Of a DNA stretch of 12,777 nucleotides, positions 6,426-12,777 are shown in pieces (position 1 is the stretch's first letter; each line of letters starts with the position of its first letter). Under the pieces are notes generated by a model. It made no database searches, was not told the origin of the DNA, and saw only the letters and a program-made list of their open reading frames with translations. The translations under genes were made by a program, and so were the position numbers. The stretch is from Symbiobacteriaceae bacterium (GTDB taxonomy: Bacteria > Bacillota > JAAYKD01 > WRDA01). The stretch covers positions 1-12,777 of the forward strand of contig WREE01000046.1 in the NCBI GenBank assembly GCA_009779515.1. The letters are read 5' to 3'.

Positions 6426-8423
6426 TTATTTATCGGCGGGGATATGAGTATTGAACCAGCGCAGTATTTGACGCAGGCGGTCGGCGCGGTTTTGGGGTTT
6501 GCCGCTGCGAGAGAGCTCGTGGTTTTCGCCGGCGAAGCGGACAAACTCGGCAGTAACTCCCAACCGCTTGAGAGCGACGAACCATTGCTCAGCTTGTTCC
6601 ATGGGGCAGCGGTAGTCTTCTTCGCTATGGATAATTAAGATAGGGGTCTTTACCTTAGGGGCATAACGGATAGGGGAGCGCTCCATAATGAAGTCTTCGC
6701 TATCCCAGAGGTCCCGCCCGGCGAAACCGGAGCGGTTGCCTGTCCAGCCGTTATCGGCTACCCCATATTTGCTATACATGTTACTGATGCAGCGCAGGGT
6801 GACAGCGGCGGAGAAACGAGTGGTTTGACCTACAATCCAGTTGGTCATATAGCCGCCATAAGAGCCGCCAGTGACGCCCAAACGAGCCGGGTCAATCCAG
6901 GGGTTAAGCTCCAAAGCTTTATCGACGATGGCCATCAAGTCTTGGTAGTCGCCGCCTCCCCAATCGCCGATAACCCCCAAGGCGTGCTTTTCACCATAAG
7001 CGGATGAACCCCTCGGGTTCGAGAAGAGGACGGCAAAACCGTTGGCAGCCAGGAGCTGATACTCGTGGAAGAAAGCGTAACCGCTGGCGCCGTAAGGACC
7101 GCCATGAATCTCCAGCACCATAGGGTGCTTTTTGTTGGCATCGAAACCGTAAGGTTTCATCAGCCAACCGTGGATTTTGCCGCCATCGGGGCTGGTGGCT
7201 TCAATAGGTTCGAGGTCGGAAATGTGTACTTCCTCGATGAGTGCCTTGTTTACTTGGGTGAGACGGGTAATCTGTTTGCTTTCGGGGCAATAGTAGTAAA
7301 TATCGCTGCCACACAAGAAGTTGTCTATGACCATAGCCATAGCCTCGCCGGCCATGGAGAAGCTGGTGACGGTATGGTTGCCGGTGGTTACCTCTTCCTT
7401 GCTGCCGTCTTCGACAAAGAAGCGCTGAATATTGTTAATGCCATACCAGGCAGCGGTGGTGAGCACAGATTTGCTGTCGTCACTCCAATAGATAGAGCGT
7501 CCTCCACCATCAGCACGGCAATCGCCGCCCACACCGGAGCCCACGGAGTAGTCATAGGCGGTGGAGAGATTGCGGGAGGGACCGCCCTCGGCTGGGCGCA
7601 CGAATAACGAAGTGTTAACCCCGTTTTTCCCCTGCCCCAGTTCGTGCCCCAGGTAAGCAATCCATTTGCCATCGGGAGAGTAGTTAGGGGCTCCGGCGGT
7701 TCCTTCATTATGAGTAAGCGGCTCGATTTCTCCGCCGTCTACCGGAATACGCCACAGGTTCTGGATTTGGTTGAGGTCGTCTTCGACTCGGGAGGAGGTG
7801 AAAGCGATCCACTTGCCATCGGGAGAAAAGGTCGGTGAGGACTCGCTAAATTTGCCGTCGGTTATTTGCTTAAGTTCCTTAGTTTTCAGGTTTAAGGTGT
7901 AAAGATGGCGGGGACGGGTATCAATGAATCCGGGAGTGCCATTGGACTTGTAACGGATGCTGGTGATCACAGTCATATTCGGGTTCTTCTTTTCTACTCT
8001 GGTGCCGGGAACCCGGGAGGAAAAAGCGACGAGGCCGGGCACAGCAGTACTCCAGGCAACTTCGCCCATACCCTCGTCCCACTCGTACCAGAGAACGGCT
8101 TCGCCACCGGCTAAGGTGATACGCCACAACTGGTTACGACCGCTGCGGTTGGAGAAGAAGTAGATGAAACGGCTGCAGGCAGACCAATGGGGCTGGGTGT
8201 CGCGGAAAAGGCGTTCGCTGTTTTGGTGAACCGTAAACTGGCGGGGTTCGCTCCAGCCGTTGGCGGTTTTGTCGATAAGCCACAAGTTGCTACGGTAGCC
8301 GTTTTTAACAGGATCCATTTCCGTAAGAGTGTAGACAATGTGTTGACCATTGGGGGAGAGTTTGGCAGCGCCGGGGAACTTCATTGACCAAAGATCTTCA
8401 ACAGTAATAGGGCGTTTGCTCAC
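6426..8423 (-). CDS. S9-family serine peptidase (prolyl oligopeptidase/acylaminoacyl-peptidase type)
   Basis: A 665-residue two-domain cytosolic peptidase expected to cleave short or N-blocked peptides. Residues 1 to about 400 form a TolB/WD40-like beta-propeller with repeated SPDGKWIA-type blades (22-31, 200-207, 249-256) that in this family filters substrate size. The C-terminal alpha/beta hydrolase domain has an oxyanion segment HGGPYG at 440-445, the nucleophile Ser521 in GGSYGGY, Asp603 in HSEEDY and His635 in GENHELS, so the triad is complete. No signal peptide is seen. The start is a GTG at 8423 with AAAGGAG 9 bases upstream. It lies 197 bases downstream of the FAD oxidoreductase on the same strand, and I see no clear promoter or terminator in that gap, so read-through is possible. 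It could process peptides imported by the ABC components in the window, but this is inference. Confidence 0.95.
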   Translation of the reverse strand: MSKRPITVEDLWSMKFPGAAKLSPNGQHIVYTLTEMDPVKNGYRSNLWLIDKTANGWSEPRQFTVHQNSERLFRDTQPHWSACSRFIYFFSNRSGRNQLWRITLAGGEAVLWYEWDEGMGEVAWSTAVPGLVAFSSRVPGTRVEKKNPNMTVITSIRYKSNGTPGFIDTRPRHLYTLNLKTKELKQITDGKFSESSPTFSPDGKWIAFTSSRVEDDLNQIQNLWRIPVDGGEIEPLTHNEGTAGAPNYSPDGKWIAYLGHELGQGKNGVNTSLFVRPAEGGPSRNLSTAYDYSVGSGVGGDCRADGGGRSIYWSDDSKSVLTTAAWYGINNIQRFFVEDGSKEEVTTGNHTVTSFSMAGEAMAMVIDNFLCGSDIYYYCPESKQITRLTQVNKALIEEVHISDLEPIEATSPDGGKIHGWLMKPYGFDANKKHPMVLEIHGGPYGASGYAFFHEYQLLAANGFAVLFSNPRGSSAYGEKHALGVIGDWGGGDYQDLMAIVDKALELNPWIDPARLGVTGGSYGGYMTNWIVGQTTRFSAAVTLRCISNMYSKYGVADNGWTGNRSGFAGRDLWDSEDFIMERSPIRYAPKVKTPILIIHSEEDYRCPMEQAEQWFVALKRLGVTAEFVRFAGENHELSRSGKPQNRADRLRQILRWFNTHIPADK

Positions 8424-8450
8424 GAAAACTCACTCCTTTCATGTTATCCG

Positions 8451-8591
8451 TTACTTCGTCAAAAGAAGGTGCAACTCCTTTAAGCTAACTTCATCTCCAG
8501 CAGTTCCAGTAAGCATAGCTTTGTTTACTCGTTCTGGAGCTTCGCTCCTGGCCCCGGTTTCTGTGGTGGAGTAGAAGCCTGTTTCTATCAT
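8451..8591 (-). CDS. Possible small ORF upstream of the S9 peptidase (46 aa, doubtful)
   Basis: A minus-strand ATG at 8591 opens a 46-codon frame ending in TAA at 8451-8453, 27 bases before the peptidase start. The product begins MIETGFYSTTETGARSEAPE and ends HLLLTK; it is charged and has no hydrophobic segment. No Shine-Dalgarno sequence precedes the ATG, and a second ATG at codon 26 is no better supported. It resembles nothing I recognise. It could be a genuine small protein, a leader peptide or chance open sequence. Confidence 0.18.
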   Translation of the reverse strand: MIETGFYSTTETGARSEAPERVNKAMLTGTAGDEVSLKELHLLLTK

Positions 8592-8625
8592 GCCATGGGT
8601 GAACGCAGTTCATGGGCTTCTACTC
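8569..8625. repeat. 11-bp perfect inverted repeat at the 3' end of the FAD oxidoreductase gene
   Basis: GAGTAGAAGCC at 8569-8579 is the exact reverse complement of GGCTTCTACTC at 8615-8625, separated by 35 bases. The right arm includes the stop codon of the FAD oxidoreductase (8620-8622). The intervening bases can form a smaller stem near TGAAC/GTTCA (8600-8611). No T-run follows on the minus strand, so it may be an mRNA 3'-end structure, a weak terminator or coincidence. Confidence 0.35.
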
Positions 8626-10188
8626 TGGCGGTCTTATATATCCTCCCCGGTCGCGGATTTCCGCCTGGATGGCGGCTACGACTGCGGCGTCAGTAGCTAA
8701 GTGGCGCAAGTTGGTTATGCCTCTATCCAGGGCGATGGCTACGGCAATGGCGGCGGCTTCACCCTCCGCCATACCTACCGGCACCACACGGGCGGAGCCG
8801 TGAGCTTCCGAGGTATAGCCGGCAGAGCGTCCCACCACGAAGAGGTTACTGGGTCCCCATTGAGGTATCAGTGAGCGTAAGGGGATACCGTAGCCTCTTT
8901 GCGGAGCATAAAGGGTGCGCTCCCGCTCGTCGGTAGATACCGCCTGCAGGTCTACGGGATAAGCACCTTGGGCAATTTCGTCCCAGAAGTGCCGCTCAGA
9001 GATAATATCTCCCAGCGTAAGGTTATACATAGATATCAGATGACGGCTCTCCCGGATGTAAAGTTTGGGTGCCACTCGGGAAAAGGTGGCTTGGACAAAG
9101 CCGGGAGCTACCTGCTGCAGAAAAGCCGCCACCTGTCTGGCTTCTGCCTCTCCTCTCCGGCGAGCTTCCGCCAGAGAAGCGGTATCTAAAGGATCGACTT
9201 CAAAAATTAAGAGAGCGTTAATAAGTACAGTAGCATCTTGTCTATCTCCGGTGGCCGCATCTTGTCTTCCCAGGTTAAGACCTCGTAAATAGGTTTGGGG
9301 GTCAGTGGGCTGGTAAGCGGCGACTATTTCCCAGTACGCCCAGGCAGAATCACCGCTGGCACCGTAGCGAGGATCCGCTAACCCGCGGGCATAGGCGACA
9401 ACTTCGTCCCAGTTCACATGCTCCATTTCAAAAACCAGAGTGGGGGCCATAAAAACCTCAGGGCGTCCAACATCAGCCCAGCCGAAGGTGTAAGGGGCGT
9501 TGGTACGAGCCATCAGATCGCCATCGGCCGTGGCATCAATAAAAAAAGGAGCGGTGGTGCGGTACTCCACCCCTGAAGAAGAGAGAAACTTAGTTGTTAC
9601 CAACAGTTCGCTCCTTACCCCCTGAGGCTCCAGTGCAGTGGTCAACAACGTGTCGCCTAAGCGCAGGGTCAGGTTAGCTTCCTCTGAGACCATCTCTAAA
9701 AAAGCCATATAAGCGGCATCTACCTGGAAAGAGAGCGGCCGCCAAAGCTTGTCCCACCATTCCTCGAAGATGCCACCGGTGAGCAGAACCGGCTCGCCGG
9801 AGCTGATATCCCAGCTCATATCTAAAGAGTTAAGCCAACCTAAAGTGAAAAGACCTCCCAAACCGTCATCGGGGCCTAGGAGCAACGTCTTGAGACCTTG
9901 ACGAGCGGCTGCTACGGCAGCGGCTATCCCTTCCGGCTCTGTGCCGTAGACTATCAGGTCCCAGGGTTCAATTACCGACCAATCAACGGCATATTCTTCC
10001 TTAAAGAAAGGGTTTATGGAAACCCAGCGGTGAGGGTTTAAGTACATAAAGGTGAATAGGGCAGCAGTACCAGCCAGGAGGCACACCAGCAGAAAAAAAG
10101 CCACTCTCTGCCACCAAGAGAGCCTGCCTTTGCGTTTGTTGGGTTCCAAGGGACGAGCTTTATAACTTTGGCCACCGAACCTGTTCAT
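8620..10188 (-). CDS. Membrane-anchored FAD-dependent oxidoreductase (FAD_oxidored, PF12831-like)
   Basis: A 522-residue flavoprotein. A basic N-terminus (KRKGR at 18-22) precedes one hydrophobic helix at about 27-50, which should act as an uncleaved anchor or signal. The Rossmann segment is VYGTEPEGIAAAVAAARQG at 80-98, followed by LLLGPDDGLGGLFTLG (102-117), ATADGDL (219-225), YIRESRHL (377-384, the RExRH/R-type motif of this family) and a C-terminal FAD closure NLFVVGRSAGYTSEAHGSARV (448-468). Reaction and substrate are unknown. The Rossmann loop is atypical: Glu84 at the second glycine position and Gly105 where an acidic residue usually ends the second strand. The ATG at 10188 follows GGAAG and overlaps the RNA methyltransferase by 29 bases; a TTG at 10239 is also in frame but has no ribosome binding site and a deeper overlap. 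Confidence 0.85.
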   Translation of the reverse strand: MNRFGGQSYKARPLEPNKRKGRLSWWQRVAFFLLVCLLAGTAALFTFMYLNPHRWVSINPFFKEEYAVDWSVIEPWDLIVYGTEPEGIAAAVAAARQGLKTLLLGPDDGLGGLFTLGWLNSLDMSWDISSGEPVLLTGGIFEEWWDKLWRPLSFQVDAAYMAFLEMVSEEANLTLRLGDTLLTTALEPQGVRSELLVTTKFLSSSGVEYRTTAPFFIDATADGDLMARTNAPYTFGWADVGRPEVFMAPTLVFEMEHVNWDEVVAYARGLADPRYGASGDSAWAYWEIVAAYQPTDPQTYLRGLNLGRQDAATGDRQDATVLINALLIFEVDPLDTASLAEARRRGEAEARQVAAFLQQVAPGFVQATFSRVAPKLYIRESRHLISMYNLTLGDIISERHFWDEIAQGAYPVDLQAVSTDERERTLYAPQRGYGIPLRSLIPQWGPSNLFVVGRSAGYTSEAHGSARVVPVGMAEGEAAAIAVAIALDRGITNLRHLATDAAVVAAIQAEIRDRGGYIRPPE

Positions 10189-10918
10189 CTTCTTCCAAAT
10201 CCCTTCGATAGAAATGCTCCAGGGCAATGGCGACGGCAACGGGAAGGGACAAAGAATCTATAGTTTGGGCATGGGGGATAACCAAGGAGATGCCTTTATC
10301 GCGGTAACTCTCGTCCAAGCCAGAGCTTTCGTTACCAAAAACTAAAGTGTAAGGGGTTTGAGGAGGGGGAACTTGAGCCAGGGGTACTTTCCCCTGGAGC
10401 ATAAACGGGTAGACAAGATGCGCCGGGTGGTGGCTTAAATACTCATTAAACGCAAGATAGTAAGCGAAGTTTAGAGAAAAGACGGCACCCATCGAGGCGC
10501 GAATCACCTGAGGATCCCAAAAATCTACCCCCGGGGTGATGATAGCTAAATCTGTTACCGCAAAGCCCAGCATGGTGCGGATAATGGTGCCCAAGTTGCC
10601 TCTATCTGCCGGATTAACTAATAAAAGATGGGAGCGGTTGGCTTCCAGGGGAGCCTCATACTTGTGGAAGACCCCTATCAGGTAGCAATTCTCTTTGGGG
10701 CTTATGCGGGTAAAAGCCTTGGCGTCCGTCTGCACAGGAATGTTGTGGGCTTCCGCTATAGCGGCAACTCTGGCAGCAGCCTCGCTGTTGGCAAAACTGG
10801 GGTGCATCAGGAGAGCCAACACTTGCTCAGGGCGACGCTGTAGCAGCTCGATGGTGGGGAATGCTCCCAGAGAGTAGGAGTGGGTACCTTCTTTGCGGTA
10901 GCTTTTCCAGATAGGCAT
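10160..10918 (-). CDS. SpoU/TrmH-family RNA 2'-O-methyltransferase
   Basis: A 252-residue SPOUT-superfamily protein expected to methylate a ribose 2'-hydroxyl in tRNA or rRNA using S-adenosylmethionine. Residues 1 to about 90 form an N-terminal substrate-binding-like segment. The catalytic domain carries motif 1, NPADRGNLGTIIRT (102-115, with Asn108 and Arg114), motif 2, LVFGNESSGLDE (192-203), and motif 3, IPHAQTIDSLSLPVAVAIALE (214-234, the knotted SAM-binding region). In most members motif 3 contains SLN; here it is SLS (Ser222-Leu223-Ser224), so an important Asn is replaced. The ATG at 10918 is chosen because AAAAGGAG lies 10 bases upstream; an in-frame TTG at 10948 would overlap the ABC ATPase. 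It follows oppD by 17 bases and overlaps the FAD oxidoreductase, so the three are probably one operon. The RNA target is not predictable. Confidence 0.88.
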   Translation of the reverse strand: MPIWKSYRKEGTHSYSLGAFPTIELLQRRPEQVLALLMHPSFANSEAAARVAAIAEAHNIPVQTDAKAFTRISPKENCYLIGVFHKYEAPLEANRSHLLLVNPADRGNLGTIIRTMLGFAVTDLAIITPGVDFWDPQVIRASMGAVFSLNFAYYLAFNEYLSHHPAHLVYPFMLQGKVPLAQVPPPQTPYTLVFGNESSGLDESYRDKGISLVIPHAQTIDSLSLPVAVAIALEHFYRRDLEEDEQVRWPKL

Positions 10919-10935
10919 GGGGTATATGCTCCTTT

Positions 10936-11910
10936 TTACATCAGACAACGCCAGGAGACCCCTTCGTGGTTTTGCTGCAGAGGAATGGTTCCGTAACAGG
11001 CGGAGATAGCCAGGGAGCAGCGGGAGACAAAGTGACAGCCGCTGGCGGGACGAGCATGGAGGGGTTCGGCTGTACCGTGCAGAGTTTCAAGAGTATGACC
11101 GCGTAAGGCAAAGGAGGGGAGAGCGCCTAACAGCCCTTGGGTGTAGGGGTGACGGGGGTACTGCAAAATAGCTTTCGCCGAACCGCTCTCGACCACTCCT
11201 CCGGCGTAGAGTACCACCAGGCTCTGGCAAAGATGCTTGACCACGCTAATATCGTGGGAGATAAGAAGCAATGCCATCTGTCGTTCTTGGTGCAGGCGTT
11301 GCAGTAAGTCGATAATCTGACGCTGGGTGGTAATATCCAAAGCCGTGGTAGGCTCATCGGCAATAAGTAGACGGGGTCGGCGCGCCAGAGCAATGGCGAT
11401 CATCACTCTTTGACGCTGTCCTCCCGAAAGCTGATGGGGGTATTTGCTGCCGGCATCTCGCGGCATTTCTACCTCTTGGAAGAGTTGCTGCACTTGCCGA
11501 CCGGCTTGCTCTTTACTCAAGCCGTCGAAAAGGATGAGCCCTTCCGCGACTTGATCTCCCACCTGCATAAGTGGGTTTAGGGCGCCAGTGGAGTCTTGGA
11601 AAACCACTGCGATTTCAAAACCGCGCAAAGAACGGAGTTCAGCTTCCGGCATCGTGGTAATCTCTTGACCATCAAACAAAATACTACCGGCCTCGTAGCG
11701 TACCTGGGGAGCGTTTAAGCCGGCAATGGCCATGGCAGTAAGGGTTTTTCCTGAGCCGGATTCTCCTACCAACCCCAGACTTCCTCCGGCAGGCAGGGTC
11801 AGAGAGAGATCCCGCAGGGCGAGCACCCTTTGAGGAACGCTTCCTTCCCAGGGGCGAGGCAGAGGGACACGAAAAGGCACGGAAAGTGAAAGCCCTGTTA
11901 CCTGCAACAT
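10936..11910 (-). CDS. oppD: OppD/DppD-type peptide ABC transporter ATP-binding protein
   Basis: A 324-residue ATPase that would power peptide uptake on the cytoplasmic face of an OppBC/DppBC-type permease. Walker A is GLVGESGSGKT (46-56), the Q-loop is VVFQDSTGALNP (102-113), the signature is LSGGQRQRV (161-169), Walker B is LLIADEPTTALD (181-192) and the H-loop is LLISHD (215-220). The C-terminal oligopeptide-type extension has PYTQGLLGALPS (255-266) and the conserved pattern Cys292-X5-Cys298-X6-Cys305-X16-Cys322, which in some DppD proteins binds an iron-sulfur cluster. The ATG at 11910 has GGGAGG 8 bases upstream. No permease, OppF partner or binding protein lies in this operon; the only binding protein in the window is about 9 kb away, so the partner components must lie elsewhere or upstream. 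DppD is an equally suitable name. Confidence 0.93.
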   Translation of the reverse strand: MLQVTGLSLSVPFRVPLPRPWEGSVPQRVLALRDLSLTLPAGGSLGLVGESGSGKTLTAMAIAGLNAPQVRYEAGSILFDGQEITTMPEAELRSLRGFEIAVVFQDSTGALNPLMQVGDQVAEGLILFDGLSKEQAGRQVQQLFQEVEMPRDAGSKYPHQLSGGQRQRVMIAIALARRPRLLIADEPTTALDITTQRQIIDLLQRLHQERQMALLLISHDISVVKHLCQSLVVLYAGGVVESGSAKAILQYPRHPYTQGLLGALPSFALRGHTLETLHGTAEPLHARPASGCHFVSRCSLAISACYGTIPLQQNHEGVSWRCLM

Positions 11911-11975
11911 TACTCTCGCCTCCCGCCCCTAATACCTTTCTTTTTCGGTTGCCTGAAGAAAAATCCTGCTTTCCC

Positions 11976-11987
11976 GTTTAAGTAAAC
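11976..11987. promoter_or_regulatory. Small palindrome upstream of the ABC ATPase gene
   Basis: GTTTAAGTAAAC consists of exact 5-base arms around AG and lies 66 bases upstream of the oppD-like start on the divergent intergenic stretch. It could be an operator for either gene. No well-matched promoter was found on either strand of this 260-base region, so the assignment is tentative. Confidence 0.2.
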
Positions 11988-12019
11988 TAGGAGATTCCCT
12001 TGCCTTTAGCGAATGAAGT

Positions 12020-12114
12020 AAATGGTGGGAGCCTCCGTGTAGGATCACCTAAGCAATATCACACCATTTCATGAGCCCTGGGCAGCGCCTCTTAAGGCGG
12101 GGCAAGCTGGCTCA
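12020..12114 (+). ncRNA. Candidate structured 5' leader of the PLP enzyme gene, class unknown
   Basis: Two adjacent nested stem-loops can be drawn. In the first, AAATGGTG (12020-12027) pairs with CACCATTT (12062-12069) and encloses the tetraloop hairpin TAGG-ATCA-CCTA (12040-12051). In the second, TGAGCC (12072-12077) pairs with GGCTCA (12109-12114), enclosing CGCCT-CTTA-AGGCG (12086-12099) across an 8/9-base internal loop. The pattern resembles a cis-acting leader RNA, but it carries no T-box, SAM, TPP, lysine or glycine riboswitch signature that I recognise. There is no U-run after the second stem, so any control would more likely be translational. The gene start lies 57 bases downstream. 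Confidence 0.3.
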
Positions 12115-12170
12115 AGGTAAGGAAATTCTCTTACATTGGCAAAAATCCTATTTAAAGGCAGGTTTTTCGG

Positions 12171-12777
12171 TTGATTGATTTAACCATAAACCCCCAAGGG
12201 TTGGCGGCGAATATTGCCCGAGCTCGGGAGCTGGGGATTATCATTCCCACTTTTTCCGCTATGCGTTCCCAGGAAAGTGGTGAAGCGAAGGACGAAGTGC
12301 CTTCCGCCATCACCCAGGCTTTACAGGAAATCCCTATGAACGCGGTTAACCCCTTAAACCTTTTCCGTGTCAGCTGGAATAACGATACCAGTGGTCATAA
12401 TACCTACGGTACAGTCAATTATATTGAAATTCCCCCCGAAATTACTGGGGTGAAAGCCAAAATTATCTGTCTGGTGGGCAAGCATTTTCCTACGGGCTGC
12501 CATAAGGTAGGAGCTGCCTTTGCCTGTTTGGTTCCCCGCTTGGTTACCGGGCAAATCAACACTACTACCCAACGTACCGTGTGGCCTTCCACCGGCAACT
12601 ACTGCCGAGGAGGGGTTTATATCTCCCGCCTGCTGGGGTGCAGCAGTATTGCTATCCTCCCCCAGGGGATGAGCCAGGAGCGCTTTAATTGGTTGCAAGA
12701 TATGGCAGAGGAAGTTATCGCCACTCCCGGTTCGGAGAGCAATGTCAAAGAAATTTTCGACAAAACGAAGGAGATTA
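12171..12777 (+). CDS. PLP-dependent enzyme, cysteine-synthase superfamily (fold type II), 3' truncated by window
   Basis: The first 202 residues of a protein that runs off the window. It resembles the 'pyridoxal-5'-phosphate-dependent protein subunit beta' family, whose members are usually roughly twice this length and have uncertain substrates. Lys112 in FPTGCHKVGAAF is the likely PLP Schiff-base lysine, and STGNYCRGG at 140-148 corresponds to the conserved Ser/Thr-Gly-Asn cofactor and substrate loop of cysteine synthases. Further family-like segments are NPLNLFRVSW (60-69) and TPGSESNVKEIFD (185-197). The start is a TTG at 12171 (TTG ATT GAT TTA), supported by AAAGGCAGG 8 bases upstream, an in-frame stop at 12153-12155 and an N-terminus that begins where relatives begin. 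It is divergent from oppD and preceded by a possible structured leader. Cysteine synthase, ammonia-lyase or beta-replacement chemistry are all possible. Confidence 0.88.
   Translation, partial: MIDLTINPQGLAANIARARELGIIIPTFSAMRSQESGEAKDEVPSAITQALQEIPMNAVNPLNLFRVSWNNDTSGHNTYGTVNYIEIPPEITGVKAKIICLVGKHFPTGCHKVGAAFACLVPRLVTGQINTTTQRTVWPSTGNYCRGGVYISRLLGCSSIAILPQGMSQERFNWLQDMAEEVIATPGSESNVKEIFDKTKEI

Noticed and set aside
8536..8548. Short hairpin GGAGC-TTC-GCTCC as a terminator or REP element
   Set aside because: Only 5 base pairs, no T-run on either strand and a single copy in the window.
10189..10239. Longer N-terminus for the FAD oxidoreductase from a TTG at 10239
   Set aside because: It has no Shine-Dalgarno sequence, extends the overlap with the methyltransferase gene to 80 bases and adds residues before the natural basic-then-hydrophobic N-terminus.
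12015..12170. T-box, SAM or other known riboswitch, or a tRNA or SRP RNA, in the leader of the last gene
   Set aside because: The diagnostic T-box sequence, S-box core, T-psi-C arm and SRP domain IV loop are all absent. Only generic stem-loops can be supported.
12354..12698. Minus-strand open frame inside the last PLP enzyme gene
   Set aside because: It is antisense to a clearly conserved reading frame with the PLP lysine and the STGN loop, and has no recognisable domain.

Overview
The window is a compact bacterial chromosomal segment of moderate-to-high GC. It carries nine complete protein genes, one gene cut by the right edge, and probably the first codons of another at the left edge. Shine-Dalgarno sequences are strong (AAGGAGGA, AAAGGAG), TATAAT-type promoters are visible, and GTG and TTG starts occur. 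This suits a Bacillota or Chloroflexota bacterium. The Thr/Pro/Ala-rich linker behind the lipoprotein cysteine leans towards Chloroflexota, but the assignment is inference. I see no phage, insertion sequence, CRISPR array, rRNA or tRNA.

Layout: (1) 1-1638, minus strand: a peptide/nickel-type ABC substrate-binding lipoprotein, with a probable next gene overlapping its stop codon and leaving the window. (2) 1639-1787: divergent promoters around a small palindrome. (3) 1788-3455, plus strand: a cytosolic cyclophilin and a Cys/Met-metabolism PLP enzyme, probably one operon. (4) 3456-3553: a long perfect hairpin that also contains DnaA-box-like 9-mers. (5) 3554-4498, minus strand: a CMP-kinase-like P-loop protein with an unrecognised C-terminal domain. 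(6) 4499-4655: a divergent regulatory region with an imperfect palindrome. (7) 4656-6278, plus strand: a YtcJ-type amidohydrolase followed by an intrinsic terminator. (8) 6426-11910, minus strand, transcribed right to left: OppD-type ABC ATPase, SpoU-family RNA methyltransferase, membrane-anchored FAD oxidoreductase, then after a gap an S9 serine peptidase. (9) 11911-12170: a leader with predicted stem-loops. (10) 12171-end, plus strand: the first 202 residues of a fold-type II PLP enzyme of the cysteine-synthase superfamily.

Several genes fit a peptide and amino-acid scavenging lifestyle: extracellular peptide capture, ATP-driven import, cytosolic hydrolysis by the S9 peptidase and amidohydrolase, and sulfur or amino-acid chemistry by two PLP enzymes. 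The genes are split among several transcription units, so this is a metabolic neighbourhood and not one demonstrated system. I found no convincing new defence or mobile system. The most unusual items are the kinase fused to an unknown domain, the hairpin with DnaA-like boxes, the structured leader before the last gene, and atypical motifs in the FAD protein and the RNA methyltransferase.
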